Shown piece after piece: positions 50,721 to 60,318 of a stretch of 64,000 bases of DNA; the stretch's first letter is position 1, and each line of letters starts with the position of its first letter. The DNA is taken from contig NZ_CP108131.1 of NCBI RefSeq assembly GCF_036203305.1, forward strand, positions 5,146,001 to 5,210,000. Direction: 5' to 3'. The position numbers and the translations under genes were made by a program. Under the pieces are notes generated by a model. The model was given only the letters and a program-made list of their open reading frames with translations, had not been told where the DNA came from and made no database searches. The stretch comes from Streptomyces sp. NBC_00190. Its GTDB lineage: Bacteria; Actinomycetota; Actinomycetes; Streptomycetales; Streptomycetaceae.

Positions 50721-51896
50721 GTGAGTTCCCCAGATCCGCACGCTTTGGACAAGCACGGCTCGGACAAGCACAGGCCCGACGCCGAAATCCGCCCTGAGCG
50801 GAGCGACAGCGCCCACGATGTTCGCCAGCCGCGAAACCCGGCCGTGCGAGGCCCCGTGATCGCCGTGACCGGCGCCGCGTCGGGCGTCGGCGCGGCCCTA
50901 GTGAGCCGCCTGGCGGCCTCCGACGAGGTCAAGCAGGTCGTGGCCATCGACGAGCGGCGCGGGGACTGCGCGGCCGCGCAGTGGCACGTCCTGGACGTAC
51001 GGGACCCGGCGATCGCCGAGAAGCTGCGCGGCGCCGACGTCGTGGTGCACCTCGCGCTGGACCTGGACCTGGAGACCGACCCGGCGGCCCGTACCGCGTA
51101 CAACGTGCGCGGGACCCAGACCGTGCTGACGGCCGCCGCGGCGGCCGGGGTGCACCGGGTCGTGCTGTGCACCTCCGCGATGGTCTACGGAGCCCTGCCC
51201 GACAACGACATCCCCCTCTCCGAGGACTCCGAGCTGCGGGCCACCGCCGAGGCGACCGGCGTCGGCGACCTGCTGGAGATCGAGCGCCTCGGCCGCCGGG
51301 CCCCCCGCGCCCACCCCGGCCTGAACGTCACCGTGATCCGCCCGGCGGTCCTGGTCGGCGGCACGGACACCGCCCTGACCCGGTACTTCGAGTCCCCGCG
51401 CCTGCTCGTGGTCGCCGGATCCCGCCCCACCTGGCAGTTCTGCCACGTCGAGGACCTGGTCAGCGCGTTGGAGTACGCGGCGCTGGAGAAGGTCGAGGGC
51501 GAGCTCGCGGTGGGCTGCGAGGGCTGGCTGGAGCAGGAGGAGGTCGAGGAGCTGAGCGGGATCCGCCGCATGGAGCTCCCCTCGGCGGTCGCCCTGGGAG
51601 CCGCGGCCCGGCTGCACCGGATCGGCCTGACGCCCTCCCCGGCCGGGGACCTCGCGTACACCATGCACCCGTGGGTGGTCAGCGTCAGCGGTCTGCACGC
51701 GGCGGGCTGGCGGCCGCGCTGGACCAACGAGGAGGTGCTGGCCGAGCTCCTCCAGGAGGTCGCGGGCCGGCACACGGTCGCGGGCCGCCGACTGGGCCGC
51801 AAGGACGCCACCGCCGCGGGCGCGGCGGGCGCGACGGTCGCGCTGCTCGGTGCCGCCGCCGTGGTCCGGGCGGCCCGCAGGCGCCGCGGGATCTGA
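50721..51896 (+). CDS. Extended-SDR NAD-binding protein
   Basis: The 391-residue protein has a His/Asp-rich start, then a Rossmann fold with VIAVTGAASGVGAALV, DVVVHLALDLDLE, CTSAMVYG (Ser and Tyr of the active site region) and VIRPAVLVGG. The expected Y-x3-K Lys is not clear: around the predicted site LLEIERLGRR is seen. The last 30 residues are a hydrophobic helix plus RRRR, so it may be membrane-anchored. Product unknown. Confidence 0.8.
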   Translation: MSSPDPHALDKHGSDKHRPDAEIRPERSDSAHDVRQPRNPAVRGPVIAVTGAASGVGAALVSRLAASDEVKQVVAIDERRGDCAAAQWHVLDVRDPAIAEKLRGADVVVHLALDLDLETDPAARTAYNVRGTQTVLTAAAAAGVHRVVLCTSAMVYGALPDNDIPLSEDSELRATAEATGVGDLLEIERLGRRAPRAHPGLNVTVIRPAVLVGGTDTALTRYFESPRLLVVAGSRPTWQFCHVEDLVSALEYAALEKVEGELAVGCEGWLEQEEVEELSGIRRMELPSAVALGAAARLHRIGLTPSPAGDLAYTMHPWVVSVSGLHAAGWRPRWTNEEVLAELLQEVAGRHTVAGRRLGRKDATAAGAAGATVALLGAAAVVRAARRRRGI

Positions 51897-52081
51897 TCCG
51901 GCCGCTGCCGGGGCCCGCGACGCCGTCGCGCAAGCGGCCCCGGGCCGCGCCCCGGACCCCGCGCCCCGATCGCCGGCGGGGCCCGGGAGCCGGGGTTTCT
52001 GTAGGAGGCTCCCAAGCAGCCGGGCGCGGCCCGGGCGAATCAGCTATTTCGCCTTGTCAGCGCCTAGGGCACGATGAAGAC

Positions 52082-52543
52082 ATGGCTCCGCACTTCGATC
52101 ACCCCGGCGAGCAGGCCGCGCAGGACCCGATCCGGCTGCTCGCGATCCGTGACACCCCGCTCTCGATCGACGAGGTCTTCCAGGCCGTCGGCGACGACGC
52201 GACGGGCGGCACGACACTCTTCGTCGGCACGGTGCGCAACCACGACAGCGGGGCGGACGTCGACTCGCTCGGCTACTCCTGCCACCCCACGGCAGAGGCC
52301 GAGATGCGCCGGGTCGCCGAGCGCGTCGTGGCGAAGTACCCGGTCCGCGCCCTGGCCGCCGTGCACCGCGTGGGCGACCTGGCCGTCGGTGACCTGGCCG
52401 TCGTCGTCGCCGTGTCCTGCCCGCACCGCGGCGAGGCCTTCGAGGCCTGCCGGATGCTGATCGACGACCTCAAGCACGAGGTCCCGATCTGGAAGCACCA
52501 GACGTTCGCCGACGGCACCGAGGAGTGGGTCGGCGCCTGCTGA
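52082..52543 (+). CDS. moaE: Molybdopterin synthase large subunit MoaE
   Basis: MoaE forms the dithiolene of molybdopterin using MoaD thiocarboxylate. The 153-residue protein shows GGTTLFVGTVRNHDSG, LGYSCHPTAEAEM, RVGDLAVGD, CPHRGEAFEACR and KHEVPIWKHQTF with the catalytic Lys. Length is normal. A TAGGGC -10 box is 11 nt before ATG 52082. The last 40 bases are repeated 149 bases downstream. Confidence 0.92.
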   Translation: MAPHFDHPGEQAAQDPIRLLAIRDTPLSIDEVFQAVGDDATGGTTLFVGTVRNHDSGADVDSLGYSCHPTAEAEMRRVAERVVAKYPVRALAAVHRVGDLAVGDLAVVVAVSCPHRGEAFEACRMLIDDLKHEVPIWKHQTFADGTEEWVGAC

Positions 52544-52652
52544 GCCGTGCGACCGCGTGGTCGGTGACGGCGGACGGAGTCCGGCGCAGCCGGCAGAAGC
52601 CTGTGAGGCGCCCCTGCGCCGAGCGGTGCGAGGTCGGCGGAGAGAAGCGGCC

Positions 52653-52694
52653 GTTCGCCGACGGCACCGAGGAGTGGGTGGCGCCTGCTGAACC
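52653..52694 (+). repeat. Degenerate copy of the moaE 3' end
   Basis: This segment matches 52504-52546 (end of moaE): the first 27 bases are identical, one base is then missing, and the next 12 are identical. It has no start codon of its own, so it is a duplicated fragment. The rest of the 292-base gap to the next gene holds no gene I can support. Confidence 0.9.
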
Positions 52695-52835
52695 CCCGGT
52701 CGTGGAGCCGCCCCCGGAAGGGGGTAGCCTCGCACCCGTTCGGCCGCGCAACACGCCCTCGATTTGCGTAACCCCTTCCCGGGCAGCAGCGTTGAAGCCA
52801 CCAACGACACGTACTTCGGGGTAGGGAGCACGCCC

Positions 52836-53033
52836 ATGGCGTCACTGGCGTGGTTGCTGATTCCGCTGTTCGCCGCGATCGGAGCGGCGATATGGGGCAG
52901 CTGGGCGGCACGCGACCGCACGCAAGGCGACATATCCGAGCTCGCCGGCTACGCGCGATTCCGCGAAGCCATGGGAAAGGCCGAACAGGCCCGGCACAAG
53001 GCAGAGGCCCACTCCGGTTCCGACGCCGTCTGA
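52836..53033 (+). CDS. Small membrane protein
   Basis: The 65-residue product has one N-terminal hydrophobic helix (LAWLLIPLFAAIGAAIWGSWAA is about residues 4-25) and a charged helical tail with AEQARHKAEAH. GGGAG lies 8 nt before ATG 52836. No family is recognised. Confidence 0.72.
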   Translation: MASLAWLLIPLFAAIGAAIWGSWAARDRTQGDISELAGYARFREAMGKAEQARHKAEAHSGSDAV

Positions 53034-53132
53034 CGCGTCCCGGAAAGTGCCCCGAGATCACCGAGAGCCCGACGGCTCCGCGCAGGGCCTCGTACGGACC
53101 GGCCCCACGGGCCGCCCGCCAGAGCCGTCCCG

Positions 53133-53138
53133 TACTGT
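53133..53138 (+). promoter_or_regulatory. -10 box of a leaderless promoter
   Basis: TACTGT ends 7 nt before ATG 53146. Confidence 0.45.
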
Positions 53139-53145
53139 CGGATCC

Positions 53146-54237
53146 ATGCCACGCCGCACTGCGACGATGCTCGCTTCCACCCTCATGCTGTTCGCGCTGC
53201 TCTGCGCAGGGGTGTTCATCAAGGTCCCGTACTCCGAGATGAGCCCCGGGCCGACCGTGAACACGCTCGGGGACTCGCACGGCGAGCCCGTCCTCAACAT
53301 CTCGGGGCGCAAGACCTACCCGACGAGCGGCCACCTCAACATGACGACGGTCCGCGTCACCGGCGCGGACTACGACATGAACCTGGTGGAAGCGGTGTAC
53401 GGGTGGCTCGCCGGCGACAACATCGTCGTGCCGCACGAGAACCTCTACCCGAACGGCAAGACGGACGCGGAGTCCACCCAGGAGAACGCCGAGGAGTTCA
53501 GCCAGTCGCAGCAGAGCGCCAAGGTGGCCGCTCTCAAGCAGCTCGGCGTCCCGGTCTCCGCCCGCGTCATCGTCTCCTCCGTGGTCAAGGCCAGCCCCGC
53601 CGACGGCACGCTGCACGCCGGTGACGTCGTCAAGGCCGTGGACGGCGCCCCCGTCAACGCCCCCGAGGACGTGGCCAAGCTCGTCACCAAGCACAAGCCC
53701 GGCGAGCCGGTCGAGTTCACCATCATCCCCGCCGCGGAAGCGGCCGAGGCGGTGAAGGCGAACCGCGAACCCGCCGGCCCCACCAAGGTCACCGTCACCG
53801 CGGGCAAGGCGGAGGGCGACGGCCACGCCATCGTCGGCATCCGGGCCGGGACCGACCACACCTTCCCGTTCACGATCGACATCAAGCTCGCCGACGTCGG
53901 CGGCCCCAGCGCGGGGCTGATGTTCTCCCTCGGCATCGTCGACAAGCTCACCCCGGAGGACCTGACCGGCGGCAAGTTCGTCGCGGGCACCGGCACCATC
54001 GACGACGCGGGCAAGGTCGGGCCCATCGGCGGCATCCAGATGAAGACCATCGGCGCCCGCCAGGCCGGCGCCGAGTACTTCCTGACCCCGGCCGAGAACT
54101 GCGCCGCCGCGGCCGCCCACGTGCCCGACGGGCTGACCCTGGTGAAGGTCTCCACCATCGGCGACGCCACACAGGCGCTGCAGAAGATCAGCAAGGGGGA
54201 CACGGCCGGGCTGCCGCAGTGCGGCGCCAAGCCCTGA
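53146..54237 (+). CDS. PDZ/Lon-like (YlbL) membrane protease
   Basis: The 363-residue protein has an N-terminal membrane anchor (TMLASTLMLFALLCAGVFI), a PDZ domain (about 130-200; HAGDVVKAVDGAPV) and a Lon S16 domain with the Ser of GGPSAGLMF (about 255) and the Lys of GPIGGIQMKT (about 298), a Ser-Lys dyad. It matches the YlbL family. The mycobacterial homologue (Rv3194c) lies beside UPF0182 and DUF2342 genes, as here. The substrate is unknown. Confidence 0.9.
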   Translation: MPRRTATMLASTLMLFALLCAGVFIKVPYSEMSPGPTVNTLGDSHGEPVLNISGRKTYPTSGHLNMTTVRVTGADYDMNLVEAVYGWLAGDNIVVPHENLYPNGKTDAESTQENAEEFSQSQQSAKVAALKQLGVPVSARVIVSSVVKASPADGTLHAGDVVKAVDGAPVNAPEDVAKLVTKHKPGEPVEFTIIPAAEAAEAVKANREPAGPTKVTVTAGKAEGDGHAIVGIRAGTDHTFPFTIDIKLADVGGPSAGLMFSLGIVDKLTPEDLTGGKFVAGTGTIDDAGKVGPIGGIQMKTIGARQAGAEYFLTPAENCAAAAAHVPDGLTLVKVSTIGDATQALQKISKGDTAGLPQCGAKP

Positions 54238-54264
54238 CCGGCCCCCGGGCCCCGGCCACGCGTG

Positions 54265-54834
54265 CTACGAGAAGGTCGCGGCCAGCGCCTCGGCCAGCCC
54301 GGGCACCAGGTTCCCGCCGGTGAGGACCTCGGTCGAGGAATCCTTCTCGCGCAGCCGTACGGCCGACTCGCGCGAGCCGTCGCGCAGCACGGCCACCGTC
54401 AGCCGGACCTCCTGCCGCTCCGGGTGACCGGCGACCCACTTCGCCAGCTGCTTGTCGCTCAGCCCCTCCGGTACGGAGGCCTCCGCAGACGGCGGCAGCA
54501 TCAGCCGCTCCACCGTCAGCGCGCAGCCGACGACGGCCGTCGGCCACGCGATGGTGCCCAGGAACTTGTCGAGCGGGGTCCCGGCCGGGACCTCGTCCTG
54601 CTCGATCGGGGTGAGGGAGGACTTGCCGGCGTCGTCCTGGTCGAGGCCCAGCTGGGAGGCCAGGCGCGGCTCCTGCTTCTTGAGCCGGGCGGTGTCGACG
54701 AGCGCGAACAGCCGGGCGGGCTTGTCCCAGCCGAGGCCGGCCGCGTACTCGTCGATTTCGAGGCAGGCGCGGGTCAGGGGGCTCGCCGCCATGGGCGTGC
54801 CGGGGGAGGGGGAAACGTTGGACATGGACAACAT
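54265..54834 (-). CDS. PPA1309-family protein
   Basis: The 189-residue protein has the block [30 protein letters not shown], given here in parts: [18 protein letters not shown] and [11 protein letters not shown], then [19 protein letters not shown] and [19 protein letters not shown]. This is the PPA1309 family, actinobacterial and unknown in function. ATG 54834 has GGAGG 4 nt upstream; in-frame ATG 54825 (MSNVSPS) is an alternative with too long a spacing. Confidence 0.8.
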   Translation of the reverse strand: MLSMSNVSPSPGTPMAASPLTRACLEIDEYAAGLGWDKPARLFALVDTARLKKQEPRLASQLGLDQDDAGKSSLTPIEQDEVPAGTPLDKFLGTIAWPTAVVGCALTVERLMLPPSAEASVPEGLSDKQLAKWVAGHPERQEVRLTVAVLRDGSRESAVRLREKDSSTEVLTGGNLVPGLAEALAATFS

Positions 54835-54900
54835 CCTGCCTCCTTTCCACCGGATACCGGGAACTGACCAAGGCCACGGAAAGTTGCATGAGTAGGGCTC

Positions 54901-54906
54901 TAGGAT
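54901..54906 (+). promoter_or_regulatory. Possible -10 box upstream of the UPF0182 gene
   Basis: TAGGAT fits TAnnnT and lies 59 bases before ATG 54966. No clear -35. Confidence 0.4.
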
Positions 54907-54965
54907 CGGGTGCCCGTTCATTACCAGACTCAGCGACTTTCGAGGTGCGCACCTTGGCTTTCCAG

Positions 54966-57854
54966 ATGCCGGACCGCGGCGGAGGCCCTTCGGGGCCACG
55001 GATGAGAGTCGGCCGCCCCTCCCGGCGAGCCCGGACTCTTCTCATGACCTTGGGCGTGCTGGCCGTCCTGGCCATGCTCTTCATCATGTTCGCGGGCTTC
55101 TGGACGGACTGGCTCTGGTTCCGCTCGGTGAAGTACTCCACGGTCTTCACCACCACCCTGTGGACCAAGATCGGCCTCTTCGCCGTCTTCAGCCTGCTGA
55201 TGGCGGGTGCCGTCGGGTTCAACATCTGGCTGGCGCACCGGCTGCGTCCGCCGCTCAGTGCGATGTCGATGGAGCAGCAGAGCCTCGACCGCTACCGGAT
55301 GAGCATCGCCCCGTACAAGAAGTGGCTGCTCCTGGGCATCGCCGTGATCGTCGGCCTCATCGCGGGCGCGTCGGCGGCGGGCCAGTGGAAGACCTGGCTG
55401 ATGTACGTCAACGGGGTGCCCTTCGGGCAGAAGGACCCCGAGTTCCACCTCGACGTATCGTTCTACACCTTCGACCTGCCCTGGTACCGCTTCCTGCTCG
55501 GCTTCGGCTTCGCCGCGGTCGTGCTGTCGGTGATCGCCGCAGCCGTCGTCCACTACCTGTACGGCGGACTGCGCGTGACGAGCCCGGGCGCCCGGGCCAC
55601 CGCCGCGGCGACCGGCCACCTGTCGGTGCTGCTCGGCCTCTTCGTCACGCTGAAGGCGGTCGCGTACTGGCTCGACCGGTACGGCCTCGCCGTGAAGTCC
55701 AGTGACTTCAAGGCCGCCGACAACTGGACCGGCCTGCGCTACGTCGACGCGAACGCGTACCTCCCGGCGAAGACGATCCTCGTCGCCATCGCCGCGATCT
55801 GCGCCGTGCTGTTCTTCGCGACGCTGTGGCGCCGCACCTGGCAGCTGCCGGTCATCGGCTTCGGCCTGATGGTGCTCTCGGCGATCCTGATCGGCGGCCT
55901 GTATCCGGCGATCGTGCAGAAGTTCCAGGTCCAGCCGAACGAGCAGGCCAAGGAATCCCCGTACGTCGAGAAGAACATCAAGGCGACGCGCGACGCCTAC
56001 GGGATCGCGGCCTCCGAGGTCAAGGACTACCCGGGCGTTCCGCAGACGCAGGACCGGACCAAGCTGCGCAAGGCGGCCGACACGACCGCCAGCGTCCGCC
56101 TCCTCGACCCGAACATCGTCTCGCCGGCCTTCCAGCAGCTCCAGCAGGTCAAGGGCTACTACGCCTTCCCGTCCACGCTCGCCGTGGACCGGTACAGCGG
56201 CCAGGACACGGTCATCGGGCTGCGCGAGCTGAACATCGGCGGCATCCCGAAGAACAACTGGATCAACGACCACTTCAAGTACACGCACGGCTACGGAGTG
56301 GTCGCGGCCAAGGGCACCACGGTCGGTGACCAGGGCGCGCCCGACTTCACCCAGTCCGACCTGCCCTCCAAGGGGATGTTCGGCACGGACTTCGAGCAGC
56401 GCGTCTACTACGGCGAGCAGACGAAGCAGTACTCGATCGTCGGCGGACCGCAGAAGGAGCTCGACTACTCGGACGACCTCAAGGGCGAGAAGGAGACCAG
56501 CTACAAGGGCGACTCCGGCGTCAACCTCGACAACCCGATAAACCGGGCGGCGTACGCGCTCACCTTCAGCGAGCCGCAGATCCTGTACTCAGGGGCCATC
56601 GGCGACGGCTCGCGGATCCTGTACCACCGCACGCCCAAGGAGCGCGTCGAGGCCGTCGCACCGTGGCTGACCATCGACGGCGCCCCGTACCCGGCGGTCG
56701 TGGACGGCCGGATCAAGTGGATCGTCGACGCCTACACGACGACCAACGGCTACCCGTACGCCTCCCGCACCACGCTGGGCCAGAGCACCGCGGACTCGCT
56801 GACCAACAGCCAGCGCGCGGTGGTGGCCCAGGAGAACCAGGTCAACTACATCCGCAACTCGGTGAAGGCCACGGTCGACGCGTACGACGGCACGGTCAGC
56901 CTGTACCAGTGGGACACCCAGGACCCGGTCCTGAAGACCTGGATGAAGGCGTTCCCGGGCACGGTGAAGCCCAAGAGCGAGATCTCCAAGCCGCTCATGG
57001 ACCACCTGCGCTACCCGCAGGACCTGTTCAAGGTCCAGCGCGAGCTGCTGACCCGCTACCACGTCACCGACCCGCAGACCTTCCTCAGCGGCAGTGAGGC
57101 CTGGGCCGTCCCGGACGACCCGACGACCAAGGCCGGTACGGCGGTCCCGCCGTACTACCTGTCGATGAAGCTGCCGGGCCAGACGGAGAAGGAGCAGGTC
57201 TTCTCGCTCACGACGACGTTCACGCCGAACGAGCGGGACAACCTGAGCGCCTTCATGGCGGTCAACGCCGATCCGGGCACCCCGGACTACGGCAAGATCA
57301 GCGTCCTGAAGCTGCCGACGAGCAAGCCGGTCGACGGCCCCAAGCAGGTCCAGAGCAAGTTCCAGTCCGAACCGAAGATCGCCGAGTCGATCCGCCTGCT
57401 GCGCGGTGGCGACTCGGAAGTCGAGTACGGAAACCTGCTCACGGTCCCGCTCGACGGCGGCATGCTCTACGTGGAGCCGGTGTACGTGCGCAGTTCGGGC
57501 CTGAAGTACCCGCTGCTGCGCAAGGTGCTCGTGACCTACGGCGGCCAGACCGCCTTCGAGGACACCCTGGAGAAGGCGTTGAACGTGGTGTTCGGGGCCG
57601 AGGCTCCGACCACGCCCGTGCCGCCGGCCCAGCCGCCGGGCGAGGGCACCACGACGCCTCCGGCCGCCACGGACCCGACGGTGAAGGCGGCGCTCGCCGA
57701 CGCGTCGAGGGCCATCGAGGACGCCGAGAAGGCCCGGCAGGCCGGCGACTGGGCGGCCTTCGGCAAGGCGCAGGACGAGATCAAGGCGGCGCTGAAGCGG
57801 GCGATCGACGCGGAGGCGAAGGTGACCCCGCCCACGGCCCCACCGGGCGGCTAG
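54966..57854 (+). CDS. UPF0182 large membrane protein
   Basis: The 962-residue protein has about seven N-terminal transmembrane helices in residues 20-310 (first [20 protein letters not shown]), then a large beta-rich extracytoplasmic domain with [16 protein letters not shown] and [19 protein letters not shown], and a Pro/Thr/Ala-rich C-terminus. That is the UPF0182 family (M. tuberculosis Rv3193c), function unknown. The in-frame start at 54888 would add 26 residues with no domain; ATG 54966 gives the family-typical MPDRGGG start, though ribosome-site support is weak. Confidence 0.85.
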   Translation: MPDRGGGPSGPRMRVGRPSRRARTLLMTLGVLAVLAMLFIMFAGFWTDWLWFRSVKYSTVFTTTLWTKIGLFAVFSLLMAGAVGFNIWLAHRLRPPLSAMSMEQQSLDRYRMSIAPYKKWLLLGIAVIVGLIAGASAAGQWKTWLMYVNGVPFGQKDPEFHLDVSFYTFDLPWYRFLLGFGFAAVVLSVIAAAVVHYLYGGLRVTSPGARATAAATGHLSVLLGLFVTLKAVAYWLDRYGLAVKSSDFKAADNWTGLRYVDANAYLPAKTILVAIAAICAVLFFATLWRRTWQLPVIGFGLMVLSAILIGGLYPAIVQKFQVQPNEQAKESPYVEKNIKATRDAYGIAASEVKDYPGVPQTQDRTKLRKAADTTASVRLLDPNIVSPAFQQLQQVKGYYAFPSTLAVDRYSGQDTVIGLRELNIGGIPKNNWINDHFKYTHGYGVVAAKGTTVGDQGAPDFTQSDLPSKGMFGTDFEQRVYYGEQTKQYSIVGGPQKELDYSDDLKGEKETSYKGDSGVNLDNPINRAAYALTFSEPQILYSGAIGDGSRILYHRTPKERVEAVAPWLTIDGAPYPAVVDGRIKWIVDAYTTTNGYPYASRTTLGQSTADSLTNSQRAVVAQENQVNYIRNSVKATVDAYDGTVSLYQWDTQDPVLKTWMKAFPGTVKPKSEISKPLMDHLRYPQDLFKVQRELLTRYHVTDPQTFLSGSEAWAVPDDPTTKAGTAVPPYYLSMKLPGQTEKEQVFSLTTTFTPNERDNLSAFMAVNADPGTPDYGKISVLKLPTSKPVDGPKQVQSKFQSEPKIAESIRLLRGGDSEVEYGNLLTVPLDGGMLYVEPVYVRSSGLKYPLLRKVLVTYGGQTAFEDTLEKALNVVFGAEAPTTPVPPAQPPGEGTTTPPAATDPTVKAALADASRAIEDAEKARQAGDWAAFGKAQDEIKAALKRAIDAEAKVTPPTAPPGG

Positions 57855-57865
57855 CCATATATCGG

Positions 57866-57895
57866 TAATGGCTCTGTCCCGCGTCGTGATACTGT
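57866..57895 (+). promoter_or_regulatory. Possible promoter of the first tRNA-fMet gene
   Basis: TAATGG (57866) and TACTGT (57890-57895) are spaced by 18 bases; the tRNA starts 12 bases later. The -35 is weak. Confidence 0.4.
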
Positions 57896-57906
57896 GGTTT
57901 CACCGA

Positions 57907-57980
57907 CGCGGGGTGGAGCAGCTCGGTAGCTCGCTGGGCTCATAACCCAGAGGTCGCAGGTTCAAATCCTGTCCCCGCTA
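57907..57980 (+). tRNA. Initiator tRNA-Met (CAT), copy 1
   Basis: The 74-nt cloverleaf has acceptor CGCGGGG with CCCCGCT, leaving the C1:U72 mismatch that marks initiator tRNA. The anticodon stem holds the three G:C pairs CTGGG/CCCAG around CTCATAA. The T arm contains GGTTCAAATCC. CCA is not encoded. It is identical to the copy at 60108. Confidence 0.95.
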
Positions 57981-57989
57981 CTGAAGATG

Positions 57990-58018
57990 AAGGCCCGGAT
58001 CCATGGGATCCGGGCCTT
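57990..58018 (+). terminator. Terminator of tRNA-fMet copy 1
   Basis: A 13-bp stem (AAGGCCCGGATCC and complement) with a 3-nt loop, followed by TTG. Confidence 0.85.
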
Positions 58019-58172
58019 TGTCGTGCCCGGGGCGGACACGCGGTAGCCAACAAGGGTGAGTTGGGGCGGGAGCGTGTTTGACTTGACTCTCTATGGGCAT
58101 GTCGACAAAACGCTGTAGTGACCTCACTGGCTGCGACATACCAGGTGTACGCGGGTAGCAGGTGATGCGACG

Positions 58173-60029
58173 ATGGGATTTATGGGGGACAGGTCAACTC
58201 TGCTGGAGACAGGGCGGTTTGTGAGGGCGGAGGCCGAGCCGGGTACGGGAGCCGGTGAGTCGGCTCCCGTTGTCAACGCGCAGACCGCGCTGACCGATGC
58301 GGATTTCGCGGAGGAAGTGTTCGCCGAGACCGACGCGGCGAGCGACGCCGAGCTGGAAGCCCGGCACCGGGTGGCCGCCGACAAGGGCGACCCGGGTGCC
58401 ATGAGCGTGCTCGGTGCGCTGCTGCTGCGCCGCGGCGACCTCGACGGCGCCGAGCCGTACCTGCGCGGCGCCACCGGGGAAGGGGACCGCGCCGCCGCGA
58501 ACAACCTGGGTGTCCTGCTGCACCAGCGGGGCTACCCCGAGGACGCGGCCGGCTGGTGGCGGGTCGCCGCCGTGGCCGGATCCGCGCCGGCCGCGCACGC
58601 CCTGGGCCGCCACTTCCGCGAGCGCGGGGACGAGCCCGCCGCCGAGTACTGGCTTCGCCAGGCGGCGGAATCCGGCCACGCCCTGGGCGCGTACGGGCTG
58701 GCCGACCTGCTGGAGCACCGGGGCGACAAGGGCGTCGAGCGGTGGTTCCGCGCCGCCGCGGAACAGGGGCACCGCGAAGCCGCGTACCGGCTGGCGCGGC
58801 ACCTGAGGAAGGGCGACCCCGCCGAGGCCGAGCAGTGGTACCGGCAGGCCGCCGCGCGTGGACACCGGCGTGCCGCGCTGCACCTGGGCGCGCTGCTGGA
58901 GGCACGCGGCGAGCTCAAGGAGGCCGGGCGCTGGTACCTGACCTCCGCCAAGCAGGGCGAGGCCAGGGCGGCCTGCGCGCTCGGATTCCTGCTGCGCGAC
59001 GCGGGGGACGAGGAAAGCGCGTCCACCTGGTGGCACCGGGCGGCCCAGGACGGCGACGGCAACGCCGCGAACGCCCTGGGCGCGCTGCACGCGGCGCGGG
59101 GTGAGACCCAGACCGCGGAGCGCTGGTACCGGACCGCCATGGACGCGGGCGATCAAAACGGGGCGTACAACCTTGCTCTGCTGTGCGTCGCACAGGACCG
59201 GACCGCGCAGGCCGAGCAGTGGTACCGGCGTGCCGCGTACGCCGGACACCGCGAGGCGGCCAACGCGCTCGCCATCCTGCTGCTGCAGGGCGGGGACGCG
59301 GAGGGCGCCGAGCCGTGGTTCTCCAAGGCCGCCGAGGCGGGCAGCGTCGACGCCGCCTTCAACCTCGGGATCCTGTTCGCCAGCCGCGACGAGGATCGTA
59401 CGGCGCTGAAGTGGTACGAGCGGGCCGCGTCGGCGGGACACACCGACGCCGCGCTCCAGGTCGGCATCGCGCTGGTCCGGGACGGGGAGGAGCGAGCCGC
59501 CGAGCGGCACCTGCGGTGCGCGGCGGGCGGCGGCAGCGCGGAGGCGGCCTTCCGGCTGGCCTCGCTGCTGGAGTCGCTGGCTCCGCCGCCGGAGCCCGTG
59601 GCGCTGGGCGAGTCGGCGGGCGGCGCCCCGCGGACCGAGAGCGAGGAGTGGTACGAGCGCGCCGCCGAGCTGGGGCACCGCCGGGCCCAGGTGCGGGTCG
59701 GCATGCTGGCCGCCGCCCGGGGTGACCTGGCGGTCGCCGCGCGCTGGTACCGGGAGGCGGCCGAGGCAGGCTCCCGGAACGGGGCGTTCAACCTGGGGTT
59801 GCTGCTGGCCCGCGAGGGGAGCGAGCCGGAGGCCGCCCTGTGGTGGACCCGCGCCGCGGTGGCGGGCCACGGCCGCGCCGCGCTGCGGCTGGGGCTGCTG
59901 GCGGCACGGCACGGCGACTTGGCGGAGGGGCAGAAGTGGTGCGTTCGAGCCATGGAGCTGGGGCCGGAGGAGGTTTCGCAGCGCGCGGCGCGGCTGCGCG
60001 AGGCCCTGGCCGAGGAGCTCTCGGCCTGA
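58173..60029 (+). CDS. Sel1/TPR-repeat protein
   Basis: The 618-residue protein is almost entirely Sel1-like repeats of about 36 residues: examples are RGDLDGAEPYLRGATGEGD, AEQWYRQAAARGHRRAALHL, AERWYRTAMDAGD and NGAYNLALLCVAQD. Some 14 repeats can be counted. Such solenoids serve as protein-binding scaffolds; a specific role is not deducible. No signal peptide or membrane segment is seen. ATG 58173 or the in-frame ATG 58182 may be used; a TAGCAG element lies just upstream. It sits between two identical initiator tRNA genes. Confidence 0.85.
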   Translation: MGFMGDRSTLLETGRFVRAEAEPGTGAGESAPVVNAQTALTDADFAEEVFAETDAASDAELEARHRVAADKGDPGAMSVLGALLLRRGDLDGAEPYLRGATGEGDRAAANNLGVLLHQRGYPEDAAGWWRVAAVAGSAPAAHALGRHFRERGDEPAAEYWLRQAAESGHALGAYGLADLLEHRGDKGVERWFRAAAEQGHREAAYRLARHLRKGDPAEAEQWYRQAAARGHRRAALHLGALLEARGELKEAGRWYLTSAKQGEARAACALGFLLRDAGDEESASTWWHRAAQDGDGNAANALGALHAARGETQTAERWYRTAMDAGDQNGAYNLALLCVAQDRTAQAEQWYRRAAYAGHREAANALAILLLQGGDAEGAEPWFSKAAEAGSVDAAFNLGILFASRDEDRTALKWYERAASAGHTDAALQVGIALVRDGEERAAERHLRCAAGGGSAEAAFRLASLLESLAPPPEPVALGESAGGAPRTESEEWYERAAELGHRRAQVRVGMLAAARGDLAVAARWYREAAEAGSRNGAFNLGLLLAREGSEPEAALWWTRAAVAGHGRAALRLGLLAARHGDLAEGQKWCVRAMELGPEEVSQRAARLREALAEELSA

Positions 60030-60065
60030 CCGCTGGTGGCCGGCCAGGAACTGTCCTCAACGGAT

Positions 60066-60095
60066 TTGCATCTGCTGTGCAGCCTCACGTAGAGT
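60066..60095 (+). promoter_or_regulatory. Promoter of the second tRNA-fMet gene
   Basis: TTGCAT (60066-60071), 18 bases, TAGAGT (60090-60095). The tRNA begins 13 bases after the -10. Confidence 0.65.
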
Positions 60096-60107
60096 CGTGT
60101 TTACCGA

Positions 60108-60181
60108 CGCGGGGTGGAGCAGCTCGGTAGCTCGCTGGGCTCATAACCCAGAGGTCGCAGGTTCAAATCCTGTCCCCGCTA
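60108..60181 (+). tRNA. Initiator tRNA-Met (CAT), copy 2
   Basis: Identical in sequence to the copy at 57907, with the same initiator hallmarks (C1:U72 mismatch, three G:C pairs in the anticodon stem). The bases just before (CCGA) and after (CTGAAG) also match copy 1. Confidence 0.95.
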
Positions 60182-60190
60182 CTGAAGGCT

Positions 60191-60221
60191 GAAGGCCCGG
60201 ATCCTCTGGATCCGGGCCTTC
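60191..60221 (+). terminator. Terminator of tRNA-fMet copy 2
   Basis: A 14-bp stem (GAAGGCCCGGATCC and complement) with a 3-nt loop, closely related to the terminator of copy 1. Confidence 0.85.
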
Positions 60222-60259
60222 AGTCGTTTCGGGTGATCGAGATGGGCAGTCGAGAAGAA

Positions 60260-60294
60260 AAAGGGGCCGGGAGCATTCAGCTCCCGGCCCCTTT
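60260..60294 (-). terminator. Terminator of the Fur-family gene with U-tract
   Basis: A 15-bp stem (60260-60274 with 60280-60294) with a 5-nt loop lies 25 bases beyond the fur stop. On the minus strand it is followed by TTTTCTTCTC, a real U-rich tail. Confidence 0.88.
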
Positions 60295-60318
60295 GCGATG
60301 GTCCGCTGCGGTCCCCGG

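Noticed and set aside
57907..60181. Integrated element bounded by tRNA repeats
   Set aside because: The interval carries only one ordinary high-GC gene with no integrase or mobility gene, so a simple tRNA gene duplication is more likely.
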